Origin: Kitasatospora xanthocidica
GTDB taxonomy: Bacteria > Actinomycetota > Actinomycetes > Streptomycetales > Streptomycetaceae
Reading direction: 5' to 3'
NCBI RefSeq assembly: GCF_014656195.1
Contig: NZ_BNBY01000036.1
Coordinates: 1-64,000 of the forward strand
DNA: 64,000 nt
This document shows positions 1 to 8,915 of this stretch, piece by piece. Position numbers and translations under genes: made by a program. Numbering within the stretch: the stretch's first letter is position 1; every line of letters begins with the position of its first letter. The notes under the pieces were generated by a model. It was not told the origin of the DNA and searched no databases. It saw nothing but the letters and a program-made list of their open reading frames with translations.

Positions 1-4
1 GGCG

Positions 5-56
5 CGCCCCTTCGGCTCGGGGCGGTTTCCCCGTCCCGTGCGTGACGTGGCACGGG
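5..56. terminator. Two adjacent hairpins downstream of the penicillin-binding protein gene
   Basis: Arms at 5-10 and 19-24 (CGCCCC/GGGGCG), then 35-41 and 50-56 (CCCGTGC/GCACGGG), lie just past the 3' end of the minus-strand penicillin-binding protein gene. They are GC-rich hairpins without a T-run, as is common in streptomycetes. Termination is inferred from position and structure. Confidence 0.5.
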
Positions 57-92
57 GCGGGGGCTCGCCCGCTCGCCTCCGGGGCGCCCGGG

Positions 93-1856
93 TCAGCGGC
101 CGGCGGCGGCCTTCAGGATGGAGGCCACCGCGGGGCCGGCCGCGTCGACGCCGTGGCCGCCGCCCTGGACCTCGGCGGCGACCGCGATGTTGCCGCGGTA
201 GGCGGTGAACCAGCTGTTGGTGGTGGAGGCGCCCTGGACCTCGGCGGAGCCGGTCTTGGCGCCCGCGTTGTCGGTGATCCCGGCCATCACCTGGCTGGCC
301 GTGCCGCTGACGGCGGTGGCGTTCATCATCGTGCGCAGCTTGCCGGCGACGTCCGGCGAGATCTGCCGGGCGGCCGCCTGCTGGGGCAGACCGGCCACCA
401 GGACGGGCTGCTTGAACGCCCCGCTCTGGACGGTGGCGGTGATCGAGGCGATGGCCAGCGGGTTCATCTGGACCTTGCCCTGGCCGATGTAGTTCATGGC
501 CTGCTCGTCCTTGCTGCCCGGCGTCGCCGGGATCTTGCCGTCGGCGTTCGGCAGGCCGGTCTTCCACTCCAGGCCGATGCCGAACACGTCCTTGGCGGTG
601 GAGGACAGCGTCTCCGGCTTGAGGCTGGTCAGGCCCTGGTTGATGAAGGCCGTGTTGCAGGACACCATGAAGTCCTGCTGGAGGGTGTTGTTCGGGAAGG
701 CGCCCGGGAAGTCGTTCGGGATCGCGACCGCGTTGCTGCTCTTCTCCGGGCAGGCCACCACGGAGTCCGGGTTGATCCCGTTCTCCAGCAGCGCCGCGGA
801 GGTGACGATCTTCATCGTCGAGCCCGGTGCGAGCAGCCCGGTGAAGGCCCGGTTCTGGCCGTTGGCCGGAGAGTTGGCGAAGGCCAGCACCTGGCCGGTG
901 CTCGGCTCGATCGCCACGACGGAGCCGGGCTTGCCGCCCAGGTCGGTCATCGCCTTCTCGGCGGCGGCCTGGACGGTGTTGTCGATGGTCACCTTGAACG
1001 GCTTGCCGGGCTTCGGCTCGACGATGGTGAACAGCTTGTCGGCGGCGGCCTTGCCGGCCGGGTCGTTGATCACCACGGCCTTGCCCGAGTCCTGGTCCTT
1101 GGCCGGGTCCGGCGGGAGCAGCTTCTGGGCGTTGTCCTGCAGGGTGTTCATCAGGGCCGCGGTGAGCGAGGCGCCCTGCAGCGGCTTGCCGTTGCGGTCC
1201 ACCACGGTGGACGGCGGGGCGAAGACCTGCTGGGTGGCGATGGTCTCGTTGCCGGACAGGTGGGGGTGGATCACCGTCGGCGCCCAGTGCACGGCCGGGG
1301 TGTCGTCGCTCATCTTCACCACGCCCAGGAAGCCCTGGTAGTCCCAGGCCCGGTTGGTGCCCTCGAACTCGGCGCGCGCCTTGAAACTCATCAGCGTGCC
1401 GGTGGGCCCGGGGGTGGCGGTGGGGGACGGCGAGTCGGTGGCGCCCGGGGTGCCCGCCGACGGCGTCGCGGAGGCCCCGGCGCCGGGCTTGGCCGGGCTG
1501 GGGGTGCCGGTGGCGGAGGAGAAGACCTGCTGGGTGGTCGGACCGGTCGGGGTGAGCGTCAGCGCGCTCGGCTTCACCTGGTCCCGGAAGGCGGTCAGCG
1601 CGGTGGTGGCCGCGGCCGGGTCGTCGGTCAGCGAGGCCGCCTTGGCGATGTCGCCGGACGCCCAGGCCGCCAGGAAGTCCTTCGCGCCGGCCGTGGCCTG
1701 CTCGGCCGACGGCGGCTCGGCGACGACCGTACGGGCCTTCTTGCCGCCGGAGTCGGAGTCCGAGCCGTTCATCAGGCTGTACGCGCCGTAGCCGCCGCCC
1801 GCGAGGACGGCGATGGACACGCCGGTGATGATGCCGATCTTCGCGCCACTGCGCAT
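93..1856 (-). CDS. Penicillin-binding protein, MecA/NTF2-like N-domain plus transpeptidase (class B)
   Basis: This is a 587-residue membrane-anchored D,D-transpeptidase that cross-links peptidoglycan outside the cell membrane. An N-terminal hydrophobic segment (about residues 5-28) is the signal anchor. A MecA_N/NTF2-like domain follows (about 45-155), then a Ser/Pro/Thr/Gly linker, a dimerisation region and the transpeptidase domain. The three penicillin-binding motifs are visible: STMK with Ser346 and Lys349, SCN at 399-401, and KTG starting at Lys534. ATG at 1856 was chosen because the hydrophobic anchor begins there; longer versions add 37 Arg/Pro-rich residues with no domain. It is co-oriented with pmt, 202 bp away. 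The family is clear, but which streptomycete PBP2 paralogue this is, and its growth stage, cannot be read from sequence. Confidence 0.93.
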   Translation of the reverse strand: MRSGAKIGIITGVSIAVLAGGGYGAYSLMNGSDSDSGGKKARTVVAEPPSAEQATAGAKDFLAAWASGDIAKAASLTDDPAAATTALTAFRDQVKPSALTLTPTGPTTQQVFSSATGTPSPAKPGAGASATPSAGTPGATDSPSPTATPGPTGTLMSFKARAEFEGTNRAWDYQGFLGVVKMSDDTPAVHWAPTVIHPHLSGNETIATQQVFAPPSTVVDRNGKPLQGASLTAALMNTLQDNAQKLLPPDPAKDQDSGKAVVINDPAGKAAADKLFTIVEPKPGKPFKVTIDNTVQAAAEKAMTDLGGKPGSVVAIEPSTGQVLAFANSPANGQNRAFTGLLAPGSTMKIVTSAALLENGINPDSVVACPEKSSNAVAIPNDFPGAFPNNTLQQDFMVSCNTAFINQGLTSLKPETLSSTAKDVFGIGLEWKTGLPNADGKIPATPGSKDEQAMNYIGQGKVQMNPLAIASITATVQSGAFKQPVLVAGLPQQAAARQISPDVAGKLRTMMNATAVSGTASQVMAGITDNAGAKTGSAEVQGASTTNSWFTAYRGNIAVAAEVQGGGHGVDAAGPAVASILKAAAGR

Positions 1857-2058
1857 GGTGCAGGTCCCCCAGGGGTCTCGCGGCCGGGCGCAACCGGCGG
1901 GGCCGGAAACGCGGTACGACCCCACCCTAGGCAGGCGGAATCGGTGCGCCGACGAAAGGCCCGCCACTTGTGACGGATCTGGTACGTGTCGTGCACCGCA
2001 TACGGACGAAACGGGGGGACTCGGTGTGGGCCGGAGCCGGGGGTGGCCGTCGGATCGG

Positions 2059-3891
2059 TCAGATCCAGCTGTTGAACCACATCCGGCGGCGCCAGTCGTC
2101 CAGCGGGATGGTCTGGCCGGTGAAGAGCGGGTAGAAGAACAGGAAGTTCCAGACGATCAGCAGCACCAGCAGGCCGGCCGTCGCGGAGCCGATGATCCGG
2201 CGGTCCCGGGAGGCGCCGGGCGGGCCGATCAGGGCGCCGACCAGCATCGTCACCGCGAGCACCAGGAACGGGACGAAGACCACCGCGTAGAAGAGGAAGA
2301 TCGTCCGCTGCTGGTAGGCGAACCACGGCAGGTAGCCGGCGGCCAGGCCGCAGAGCAGCGCGCCGGCCCGCCAGTCCCGCCGGAACGCCCAGCGCCACAG
2401 GCAGTAGACCAGGGCGACCAGGGCCGTCCACCACAGCAGCGGGGTGCCGATGCCCAGCACCTCGCGGGCGCAGTCGGCGGCCGTGCAGCCGTCCTGGCCC
2501 AGCTTGGGGGACTCGTAGAAGAAGGAGACCGGCCGGCCCAGCACCAGCCAGGACCACGGGTTGGACTGGTAGGTGTGCGGGTCGCTCAGGTGGGTGTGGA
2601 ACTCGTAGACCGTCGAGTGGTAGTGCCACAGGGCGCGCAGGCCCTCCGGTATCCACGGGAAGTCGGTGGAGCGGCCCACCGCCCAGTCCCGGCCCCAGCC
2701 GCCCCGCCCCGGGGCGTTGCTGCTGGCGAACCAGCCCCACCAGGACCCGACGTAGACCACGATCGGGACCACGACGACCGACAGGAAGCCCGGCAGCACG
2801 TCCCGGGCGAGCACCGCCGTGAACGGGCGCGGGGCGCCGGCCAGACGGCGGGCGCCGACGTCCCAGAGGACCGTCATCAGGCCGAACGCCGCCATCACGT
2901 ACAGGCCGCTCCACTTGGTGGCGCAGGTCAGGCCGATGCAGACGCCGGCCGCGATCCGGTACGGGCGCCAGCCCAGGTTCACCCGCTGGGCGAGCCCCGG
3001 GTCCTCGACCCCGCCGAGCCTCACGGCCAGCAGCCCCCGGGTGCGGTCGCGGTCCAGCAGCAGGAAGCCGAAGGCGGCGACGATCCAGAACATCACCACG
3101 AGGTCGAGCAGGGCGGCCCGGCTGAGCACCAGGTGCAGGCCGTCCACCGAGAGCAGCAGGCCGGCCACGCAGCCCAGCAGGGTCGAGCGGAACATCCGGC
3201 GGGCGATCCGGGCCAGCATCAGCACCGACAGGGTGCCGAGCAGCGCCACCGCGAAGCGCCAGCCGAAGGGGTTCATGCCGAACAGCTGCTCGCCGAAGCC
3301 GATGATCCACTTGCCCACCGGCGGATGGACCACGTACGAGGCCGTCTCCCGGTACGGGACGGACGCGCCCGGCGTCATGATCGTCTTGTTGGCGTCCTCC
3401 GGCCAGCTGATCTCGTAGCCGCCGTGCCAGAGCGCGTAGGCGTCCTTGGCGTAGTACGTCTCGTCGAAGATGATCGCGTTCGGCCGGCCGAGGTCGGTGA
3501 ACCGCAGGAGCCCGGCGAACACCGCCACCGCGACCGGGCCCAGCCAGCCGGCCCAGCGGCACAGGAAGTACCAGAGGCCCTGCGGCAGCGAGATGCCCAG
3601 GCCCAGCAGCAGCGGCGACTGCGGCACGTCCCGCCGGGTCACCCGCGGGCCGTCCGGCATCGGCGGCACCAGGCGCTCGGCCAGGGGGACGGTCGGGCGC
3701 GGCCGGTAGCCGTGGCCGGCCAGGCGTTCGCGCCAGGTGGGGGCCGCGGGCGCGGTGGGCGCAGTGGGCGCCGCGGGGGTGGTCAGGGCGGCTGGGGCGG
3801 CGGATTCCGGTGGACGGGGGGACGGCAGGTCGACGCCCCGCGCGGAGTGGTCCGTACCAGTGGGCGTCTGGGCCGCCGTGTCGCCGTTCAT
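2059..3891 (-). CDS. pmt: Protein O-mannosyltransferase (dolichyl-phosphate-mannose-protein mannosyltransferase, GT39)
   Basis: The protein has about 610 residues and many membrane spans. Actinobacterial Pmt transfers mannose from polyprenyl phosphomannose to Ser/Thr of exported proteins during secretion. The conserved first-loop motif DETYYAKDAYA with its acidic pair is present near residue 135, followed by PPVGKW and a C-terminal four-transmembrane PMT_4TMC block with repeated aromatic/hydrophobic helices. The first roughly 70 residues are a Pro/Ala/Thr-rich cytoplasmic extension. ATG 3891 was preferred; an in-frame ATG at 3900 adds three residues. It diverges from rsmI over about 105 bp, which must hold both promoters. 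In S. coelicolor Pmt is the receptor-glycosylating enzyme needed for phage phiC31; that is family knowledge, not something shown here. Confidence 0.94.
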   Translation of the reverse strand: MNGDTAAQTPTGTDHSARGVDLPSPRPPESAAPAALTTPAAPTAPTAPAAPTWRERLAGHGYRPRPTVPLAERLVPPMPDGPRVTRRDVPQSPLLLGLGISLPQGLWYFLCRWAGWLGPVAVAVFAGLLRFTDLGRPNAIIFDETYYAKDAYALWHGGYEISWPEDANKTIMTPGASVPYRETASYVVHPPVGKWIIGFGEQLFGMNPFGWRFAVALLGTLSVLMLARIARRMFRSTLLGCVAGLLLSVDGLHLVLSRAALLDLVVMFWIVAAFGFLLLDRDRTRGLLAVRLGGVEDPGLAQRVNLGWRPYRIAAGVCIGLTCATKWSGLYVMAAFGLMTVLWDVGARRLAGAPRPFTAVLARDVLPGFLSVVVVPIVVYVGSWWGWFASSNAPGRGGWGRDWAVGRSTDFPWIPEGLRALWHYHSTVYEFHTHLSDPHTYQSNPWSWLVLGRPVSFFYESPKLGQDGCTAADCAREVLGIGTPLLWWTALVALVYCLWRWAFRRDWRAGALLCGLAAGYLPWFAYQQRTIFLFYAVVFVPFLVLAVTMLVGALIGPPGASRDRRIIGSATAGLLVLLIVWNFLFFYPLFTGQTIPLDDWRRRMWFNSWI

Positions 3892-3996
3892 CCGCCACAT
3901 CGTAGGGGCGCTCTTCGTACGCGTGTCCGCTCCCTCGGAAGCTGACCGAATCGTCACCAAAAGCTCCGGGCGGCCGCAGCTGGAAGGATGGGGTCC

Positions 3997-4866
3997 GTGA
4001 CAGGAGTACTCGTTCTCGCAGGCACCCCCATCGGCGACGTCTCGGACGCCCCGCCCCGACTCGTCCACGAACTGGCCACGGCGGACGTGATCGCGGCCGA
4101 GGACACCCGCCGGCTGCGCCGGCTCACCCAGGCGCTCGGGGTGACCCCGGCCGGCCGGGTCGTCTCGTACTTCGAGGGCAACGAGGTCGGCCGCACCCCC
4201 GAACTCGTCGAAGCGCTGCTCGGCGGCGCCCGGGTGCTGCTGGTCACCGACGCCGGCATGCCCTCGGTCTCCGACCCCGGCTACCGGCTGGTCGCCGCGG
4301 CCGTCGAGGCCGACCTCAAGGTCACCGCGGTGCCCGGGCCGTCCGCGGTGCTCACCGCGCTCGCGCTGTCCGGCCTGCCCGTCGACCGCTTCACCTTCGA
4401 GGGCTTCCTGCCGCGCAAGGCCGGCGACCGGGCCCGGCAGCTCGCCTCGATCGCCGCCGAACCGCGCACCATGGTCTTCTTCGAGGCGCCGCACCGGATC
4501 GCCGAGGCCCTGGCCGCGATGGCCGAGGCCTTCGGGCCCGAGCGCCCGGCCGCCGTCTGCCGCGAGCTCACCAAGACCTACGAGGAGGTCAAGCGCGGGC
4601 CGATCGGCGAACTCGCCGCCTGGGCCGCCGACGGCGTCAAGGGCGAGATCACCGTCGTGGTCGCGGGCGCCCCGCCGGCCGCGCCCCAGGAACTGACCCC
4701 GGCCGAGCTGGCCCGGCTGGTGGCCGTGCGCGAGGAAGCCGGGGAGCGGCGCAAGGAGGCCATCGCGGCCGTCGCGGCCGAGCTCTCGCTGCCCAAGCGG
4801 GAGGTCTTCGACGCGGTCGTCGCGGCCAAGAAGGAAGCCCTCGACGGCGGCCCGGGAAAGGGGTGA
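3997..4866 (+). CDS. rsmI: 16S rRNA (cytidine-1402)-2'-O-methyltransferase
   Basis: RsmI methylates the 2'-OH of C1402 in the 16S rRNA decoding centre using SAM. The 289-residue product shows the SAM-dependent tetrapyrrole-methylase-like fold: a GTPIGDVSDAP loop at the N-terminus, TDAGMPSVSDPG (about 85-96), VPGPSAVLTALALSGLP (about 110-126) and FFEAPHRI (about 163-170). GTG 3997 is preferred because the GGAAGG ribosome site (3982-3987) lies nine bases before it but touches the alternative ATG at 3988. It is divergent from pmt. The Ala/Glu/Lys-rich C-terminus corresponds to the usual helical RsmI tail. Confidence 0.94.
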   Translation: MTGVLVLAGTPIGDVSDAPPRLVHELATADVIAAEDTRRLRRLTQALGVTPAGRVVSYFEGNEVGRTPELVEALLGGARVLLVTDAGMPSVSDPGYRLVAAAVEADLKVTAVPGPSAVLTALALSGLPVDRFTFEGFLPRKAGDRARQLASIAAEPRTMVFFEAPHRIAEALAAMAEAFGPERPAAVCRELTKTYEEVKRGPIGELAAWAADGVKGEITVVVAGAPPAAPQELTPAELARLVAVREEAGERRKEAIAAVAAELSLPKREVFDAVVAAKKEALDGGPGKG

Positions 4867-5101
4867 ATTCCCGGGGCTTGCGTTGCGGCCGGGGCGTCGT
4901 ACCTTTGAGGGAAGGCCCTGGTAAACACCCGCTGAGCTGAAGTTTCGGTCGCGGTTTCCGGCTCCAGGGAGGCCCTTCGTATAGGGCTTCCCAATCCGCA
5001 TCCAAGTCTTCACAAGTGGGGCGTCGGCCAGGGCGGTCCGGGCATTTCCTGGAGTGGAAAGACCCAGCCGGGCGAGCGCCCGGCGGGCGCTGGGAGACGG
5101 C

Positions 5102-5182
5102 ATGAGCGAGCGCAGCGAGCGACCCGACAAGAGGTGCGCGTTCCGCGAAGCGGCCGCCGAGCGGAGCGAGGTGGGCGCATGA
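5102..5182 (+). CDS. 26-codon leader ORF overlapping the next start codon
   Basis: An ATG at 5102 preceded by a purine-rich GGGAGACGGC stretch opens 26 charged codons (Ser/Glu/Arg-rich; residues begin MSERSERPDKRC). Its TGA (5180-5182) overlaps the ATG of the zinc-ribbon gene in an ATGA arrangement. That geometry is typical of translational coupling. The composition contains the repeated GAGCGAGCGCAGCGAGCG motif that recurs in streptomycete intergenic DNA, so it may instead be a repeat that happens to be open. No function is assignable. Confidence 0.4.
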   Translation: MSERSERPDKRCAFREAAAERSEVGA

Positions 5183-5604
5183 GCGACACGATCGGTAGCC
5201 CCGGCAGTGGAAGCGCACTGAGCACCGCGGGCCTGGAAGGCCGCGGGCACACTCCCGTCGAGACCGTACGGGAGGCCTACTCCTTCGCGTGCCTGCGCTG
5301 CGGGTACGGCTGGGAGCAGGCGTACGACATCGAGCACCACGTGGCCAAGGACGGGCACGTCGTCTTCGAGTACCACGCCAACGGTGTCCGGGTGCCGTCC
5401 CCGCTGCTCAAGCCGACCTGCCCCGGGTGCGGTGGCCACACCGTCCGGATCATGCGCGAGGGCCGGGTGGCCTCCGCCGACCAGCCCTGGCAGCACGCCC
5501 CCGGCTACCCGGCGCACGCCGAACCGGCCGGGCCGCCCCCGGTGCCCGGGCCCGCCAAGCCGCGCGGACGCTGGGCCCGGTTCTGGTCGCGGCTGCTGGG
5601 CTGA
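5179..5604 (+). CDS. Small zinc-ribbon protein of unknown function
   Basis: The 141-residue cytosolic protein has two cysteine knuckles, CLRCG at about residues 38-42 and CPGCGG at about 91-96. They are separated by a histidine-containing stretch (DIEHHVAKDGH), consistent with one structural zinc site of the rubredoxin-like/zinc-ribbon type. The C-terminus is Pro/Arg-rich. ATG 5179 was chosen because it overlaps the stop of the preceding 26-codon ORF and carries the conserved-looking N-terminus; an upstream in-frame start at 5134 adds only Arg-rich sequence. It lies between rsmI and metG. No catalytic residues are recognised and no function is assigned. Confidence 0.75.
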   Translation: MSDTIGSPGSGSALSTAGLEGRGHTPVETVREAYSFACLRCGYGWEQAYDIEHHVAKDGHVVFEYHANGVRVPSPLLKPTCPGCGGHTVRIMREGRVASADQPWQHAPGYPAHAEPAGPPPVPGPAKPRGRWARFWSRLLG

Positions 5605-5625
5605 CACCGCGGGACACGGGAGGGA

Positions 5626-5661
5626 CCGCCCCCGACCGGGAAGGAACTCGGTCGAGGGCGG
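5626..5661. terminator. Hairpin between zinc-ribbon gene and metG
   Basis: A 13-bp stem with one mismatch (arms 5626-5638 and 5649-5661, ten-base loop) lies just after the zinc-ribbon stop and about 28 bp before the metG ATG. It could end the upstream transcript or act as a metG leader structure. The sequence does not decide. Confidence 0.5.
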
Positions 5662-5689
5662 CCCGCGTGCCCGACTAAGCTTTCCGACC

Positions 5690-7312
5690 ATGGCGGCCAC
5701 TGCAGACCACAGCACCACCGGGGCGAGCGCCCCGGCGTACTACGTTTCCACCCCGATCTACTACGTCAACGATCGCCCCCACCTGGGCCACGCGTACACC
5801 ACCGTGGCGGGCGACGTCCTCACCCGCTGGCACCGCCAGCGCGGCGAGAAGGTGTGGTACCTGACCGGCACCGACGAGCACGGTCAGAAGATCATGCGGA
5901 CCGCCGAGGCGAACGGCGTCAGCCCGCAGGAGTGGTGCGACAAGCTGGTCGAGGAGGCCTGGAAGCCGCTCTGGGAGCACCTGGAGATCGCCAACGACGA
6001 CTTCATCCGCACCACCCAGCAGCGCCACACCGACCGCGTGCAGGAGTTCGTCCAGGACCTGTACGACAAGGGCGAGATCTACAAGGGCGGCTACTCCGGC
6101 CCGTACTGCGTCGGCTGCGAGGAGTTCAAGCTCCCGGCCGAGCTGCTCGACGGCGCCACCGCGGACGAGAAGCTCTGCTCCGTCCACAAGAAGCCGGTCG
6201 AGTGGCTGGAGGAGGAGAACTACTTCTTCCGCCTCTCCGCCTACGGCCCGAAGCTGCTCGAGTTCTACGCCGCGAACCCGGACTTCATCCAGCCGGCCAC
6301 GGCCCGCAACGAGGTGCTGCGCTTCGTCGAGCAGGACCTGAAGGACCTCTCGATCTCCCGCTCCACCTTCAACTGGGGCGTGCCGCTGCCCTGGGACGAG
6401 AAGCACGTCCTCTACGTGTGGGTCGACGCGCTGCAGAACTACATCACCGCGGCCGGCTACGGCAGCGACCCGGAGCGCTTCGCCGAGCTGTGGCCGGCCT
6501 CCGTCCACCTGGTCGGCAAGGACATCCTGCGGTTCCACGCCGTCATCTGGCCCGCCATGCTGATGGCCGCCGGACTGCCGCTGCCCAAGCGCGTCGTGGC
6601 CAACGGCTGGCTGATGGTCGGCGGCGAGAAGATGTCCAAGTCCAACCTGACCGGCATCGCGCCCACCGACCTGACCTCGCACTTCGGCGTGGACGCGTAC
6701 CGCTACTACTTCCTGCGGGCGATCCCGTTCGGCACGGACGGCTCGTTCTCCTGGGAGGACTTCACCGCCCGCTACACCTCCGAGCTCGCCAACGACTTCG
6801 GCAACCTGGCCTCCCGGGTCGCCGCGATGGTCGGCAAGTACTTCGACGGGGTGCTGCCGGCCTCCGCCGCCGACGGCGAGGCCGAACTGGCCGTGCAGGG
6901 CGGGCTCGCCAAGGCCGTCGAGACCGCCGACCGCAAGATCGGCGAGGAGCTGGACTTCGCCGGCGGCCTCGCGGCGATCTTCGAGTTCGTCAAGCAGGTC
7001 AACGGCTACATCACCGAGCAGGAACCCTGGAAGGTCGCCAAGGACGACTCCGAGGAGGGCCGGGCCCGCCTCGCGACCATCCTCTACACCGCCGCCGAGT
7101 CGCTGCGCGCCACCGCCGTCCTGCTCAACCCGGTGATGCCGTCCACCGCCGAGAAGCTGTGGACCTCGCTGGGCGCCGAGGCGGCCGGGCTGGGCGCGCT
7201 CTCCGCCCAGACCGTCGCCACCGTGGCCGACTGGGGCCGGCTGCCCGCCGGTGCCACCGTCACCAAGGGCGAGATCCTCTTCCCGCGCCTCGAAGAGAAG
7301 CCGGCCGCCTGA
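5690..7312 (+). CDS. metG: Methionyl-tRNA synthetase
   Basis: MetG attaches methionine to elongator and initiator tRNA-Met in the cytoplasm. The 540-residue protein is a class I synthetase without the C-terminal tRNA-binding EMAP domain. The HIGH-type signature reads HLGH (about residues 31-34), the KMSKS loop is GEKMSKSNLTG (about 308-318), and a CVGCEEFK knuckle lies in the connective peptide. The anticodon-binding helical domain fills the C-terminal third. The ATG at 5690 precedes the first beta strand (YYVSTPIYYVND) by 16 residues. tatD starts two bases after the stop, an old and common metG-tatD-rsmA-ispE neighbourhood. Confidence 0.97.
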   Translation: MAATADHSTTGASAPAYYVSTPIYYVNDRPHLGHAYTTVAGDVLTRWHRQRGEKVWYLTGTDEHGQKIMRTAEANGVSPQEWCDKLVEEAWKPLWEHLEIANDDFIRTTQQRHTDRVQEFVQDLYDKGEIYKGGYSGPYCVGCEEFKLPAELLDGATADEKLCSVHKKPVEWLEEENYFFRLSAYGPKLLEFYAANPDFIQPATARNEVLRFVEQDLKDLSISRSTFNWGVPLPWDEKHVLYVWVDALQNYITAAGYGSDPERFAELWPASVHLVGKDILRFHAVIWPAMLMAAGLPLPKRVVANGWLMVGGEKMSKSNLTGIAPTDLTSHFGVDAYRYYFLRAIPFGTDGSFSWEDFTARYTSELANDFGNLASRVAAMVGKYFDGVLPASAADGEAELAVQGGLAKAVETADRKIGEELDFAGGLAAIFEFVKQVNGYITEQEPWKVAKDDSEEGRARLATILYTAAESLRATAVLLNPVMPSTAEKLWTSLGAEAAGLGALSAQTVATVADWGRLPAGATVTKGEILFPRLEEKPAA

Positions 7313-7314
7313 CC

Positions 7315-8193
7315 ATGGCCGCCAAGGACGTCGACCGGTCGACCCCGCCGCCGCTGCCGGAACCCCTGGCCGTGGCGGTGGCCGACTCGCACACCCACCT
7401 CGACATGCAGTCCGGCACCCCGGCCGAAGGCCTGGCCCGGGCCGCCTCGGTCGGGGTCACCACGGTGGTCCAGGTGGGCTGCGACGTCCCCGGCTCGCGC
7501 TGGGCCGCCGAACTGGCGGCCCAGTACGAGCAGGTCCACGCGGCCGTCGCCCTCCACCCGAACGAGGCGCCGCGGATCTTCCTCGGCGACGCGGACGGCT
7601 GGTCCGGCCAGCAGCGCGAGGCCGGCGGCGCCGCCGCCCTGGACGAGGCGCTCGCCGAGATCGACCGGCTCGCCGCCCTCCCGCAGGTGCGGGCCGTCGG
7701 CGAGACCGGCCTGGACTACTTCCGCACCGGACCGGAGGGCGTGGAGATCCAGAAGGAGTCGTTCCGCCGCCACATCGAGATGGCCAAGCGGCACGACAAG
7801 GCCCTGGTCATCCACGACCGGGACGCCCACGAGGACGTCATCGCCGTCCTGCTCGCGGAGGGCGCCCCGGAGCGGACCGTCTTCCACTGCTACTCCGGCG
7901 ACGCCGAGATGGCCAAGACCTGCGCCGAGCACGGCTGGTACCTGTCCTTCGCCGGCCCGGTCACCTTCAAGGCCAACCAGCCGCTGCGGGACGCGCTGCT
8001 CGCCACCCCGCTCGACCGGATCCTGGTCGAGACCGACGCCCCCTTCCTCACCCCGCACCCCTACCGCGGCCGGCCCAACGCCCCGTACCTGATCCCGGTC
8101 ACGGTCCGCTCGATGGCCGCCACGCTGGGACTCCACGAGGACGAGCTGTCGACGGCCATCGCGGCGAACACGGCGCGGGCCTTCGGGTACTGA
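7315..8193 (+). CDS. tatD: TatD-family metal-dependent deoxyribonuclease
   Basis: This is a 292-residue TIM-barrel hydrolase of the amidohydrolase superfamily. TatD proteins are Mg-dependent 3'-5' exonucleases linked to DNA repair or turnover. The metal ligands are visible in order: SHTHLDM near the N-terminus, GETGLDYF in the centre, HDRDAHED, FHCYSGD and ETDAPFLTP. The start ATG 7315 follows the metG stop by two bases, so the two are almost certainly co-translated. A streptomycete-type 20-residue N-terminal extension precedes the first His pair. TatD is the usual family label; activity on a particular substrate is unproven. Confidence 0.93.
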   Translation: MAAKDVDRSTPPPLPEPLAVAVADSHTHLDMQSGTPAEGLARAASVGVTTVVQVGCDVPGSRWAAELAAQYEQVHAAVALHPNEAPRIFLGDADGWSGQQREAGGAAALDEALAEIDRLAALPQVRAVGETGLDYFRTGPEGVEIQKESFRRHIEMAKRHDKALVIHDRDAHEDVIAVLLAEGAPERTVFHCYSGDAEMAKTCAEHGWYLSFAGPVTFKANQPLRDALLATPLDRILVETDAPFLTPHPYRGRPNAPYLIPVTVRSMAATLGLHEDELSTAIAANTARAFGY

Positions 8194-8287
8194 GCCGGTC
8201 GAACGGATTTCGGGTTTCGAAGGAACGATTCGGCACTCCCGGCTTCTTCCTGGGCTGGTTAGCATGAGTGCAGTGAGGGAGGTGGCA

Positions 8288-8887
8288 ATGACCGCCGAGC
8301 CGATCAGCGAACCCGTGGACGATCGCGTCGAATGGTTCCTTCCGCCAGCCCAGGGCTGGACGTACGAGCAGGCTCAGGATTTCGACCTGCCGTTCGAGTG
8401 GGATCTGGTGGACGGAGTCATTGTGGTCCGGGGGCAGACGAACTTCTGGCATGACCTGGTGCGCTCAGGGCTGGAGCGAGGGCTGTTCGCTGCGCGCGTC
8501 GAGCCCTATGCGGTCCTGCCGGAGCGGTGCATGCTGCTGGACGAGAGCAACACGGCCAAGCCCGATGTGGTGGTGTTCGACAAGACCGGTCTCGACGTTT
8601 TCGAGCTGGACTGTCTGCCGGTCGAGTCCGTGGTTCTGGCCGTCGAGGTCGTGTCGCCCGGGACCCGGGCCAGGGACCGCTTCGGCAAGCCCGGGCAGTT
8701 CGCCGAGAAGGGCATCCCCCACTACTGGCGGGTCGAGCGCGGCATCGACGACCTGCCGATCGTCCACGAGTTCCACCGGGACGACGAGAAGGGCGTCTAC
8801 CTGCCCGTCGCGCAGCACGAGGGCGTGCTCCGCACCTCGCTCCCGTACCCCGTGGAGATCGACCTCGCGGCGCTGGTCGAACTCTGA
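8288..8887 (+). CDS. Uma2-family (DUF820) putative nuclease-fold protein
   Basis: The 199-residue protein belongs to the Uma2/DUF820 group, which has a PD-(D/E)XK nuclease fold and is abundant in streptomycetes with poorly known roles. Visible family features are the WDLVDGVIVVRG strand, the NTAKPDVVVFD segment supplying an acidic residue, and VLAVEVVSPGTRARDRFGKP, which carries the E-V-x-S-P core and the following basic residues of the active-site region. ATG 8288 is favoured by the GGGAGGT ribosome site seven bases upstream. A possible -10 element (TAGCAT) lies near 8260. It separates tatD from rsmA and looks like an insertion into the conserved metG-tatD-rsmA order. Its substrate is unknown. 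Confidence 0.85.
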   Translation: MTAEPISEPVDDRVEWFLPPAQGWTYEQAQDFDLPFEWDLVDGVIVVRGQTNFWHDLVRSGLERGLFAARVEPYAVLPERCMLLDESNTAKPDVVVFDKTGLDVFELDCLPVESVVLAVEVVSPGTRARDRFGKPGQFAEKGIPHYWRVERGIDDLPIVHEFHRDDEKGVYLPVAQHEGVLRTSLPYPVEIDLAALVEL

Positions 8888-8915
8888 GCCCCTCCCGCGC
8901 CCGTATCCTTGGCGC

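Noticed and set aside
42..1973. Long open frames on the strand opposite real genes, e.g. opposite the penicillin-binding protein
   Set aside because: They are artefacts of high GC content: Gly/Arg/Ala-rich products without domains, on the antisense of clearly homologous genes.
8288..8887. Restriction-modification or transposon gene
   Set aside because: Uma2 proteins are common single genes in streptomycetes; no methylase, terminal repeats or transposase is nearby.
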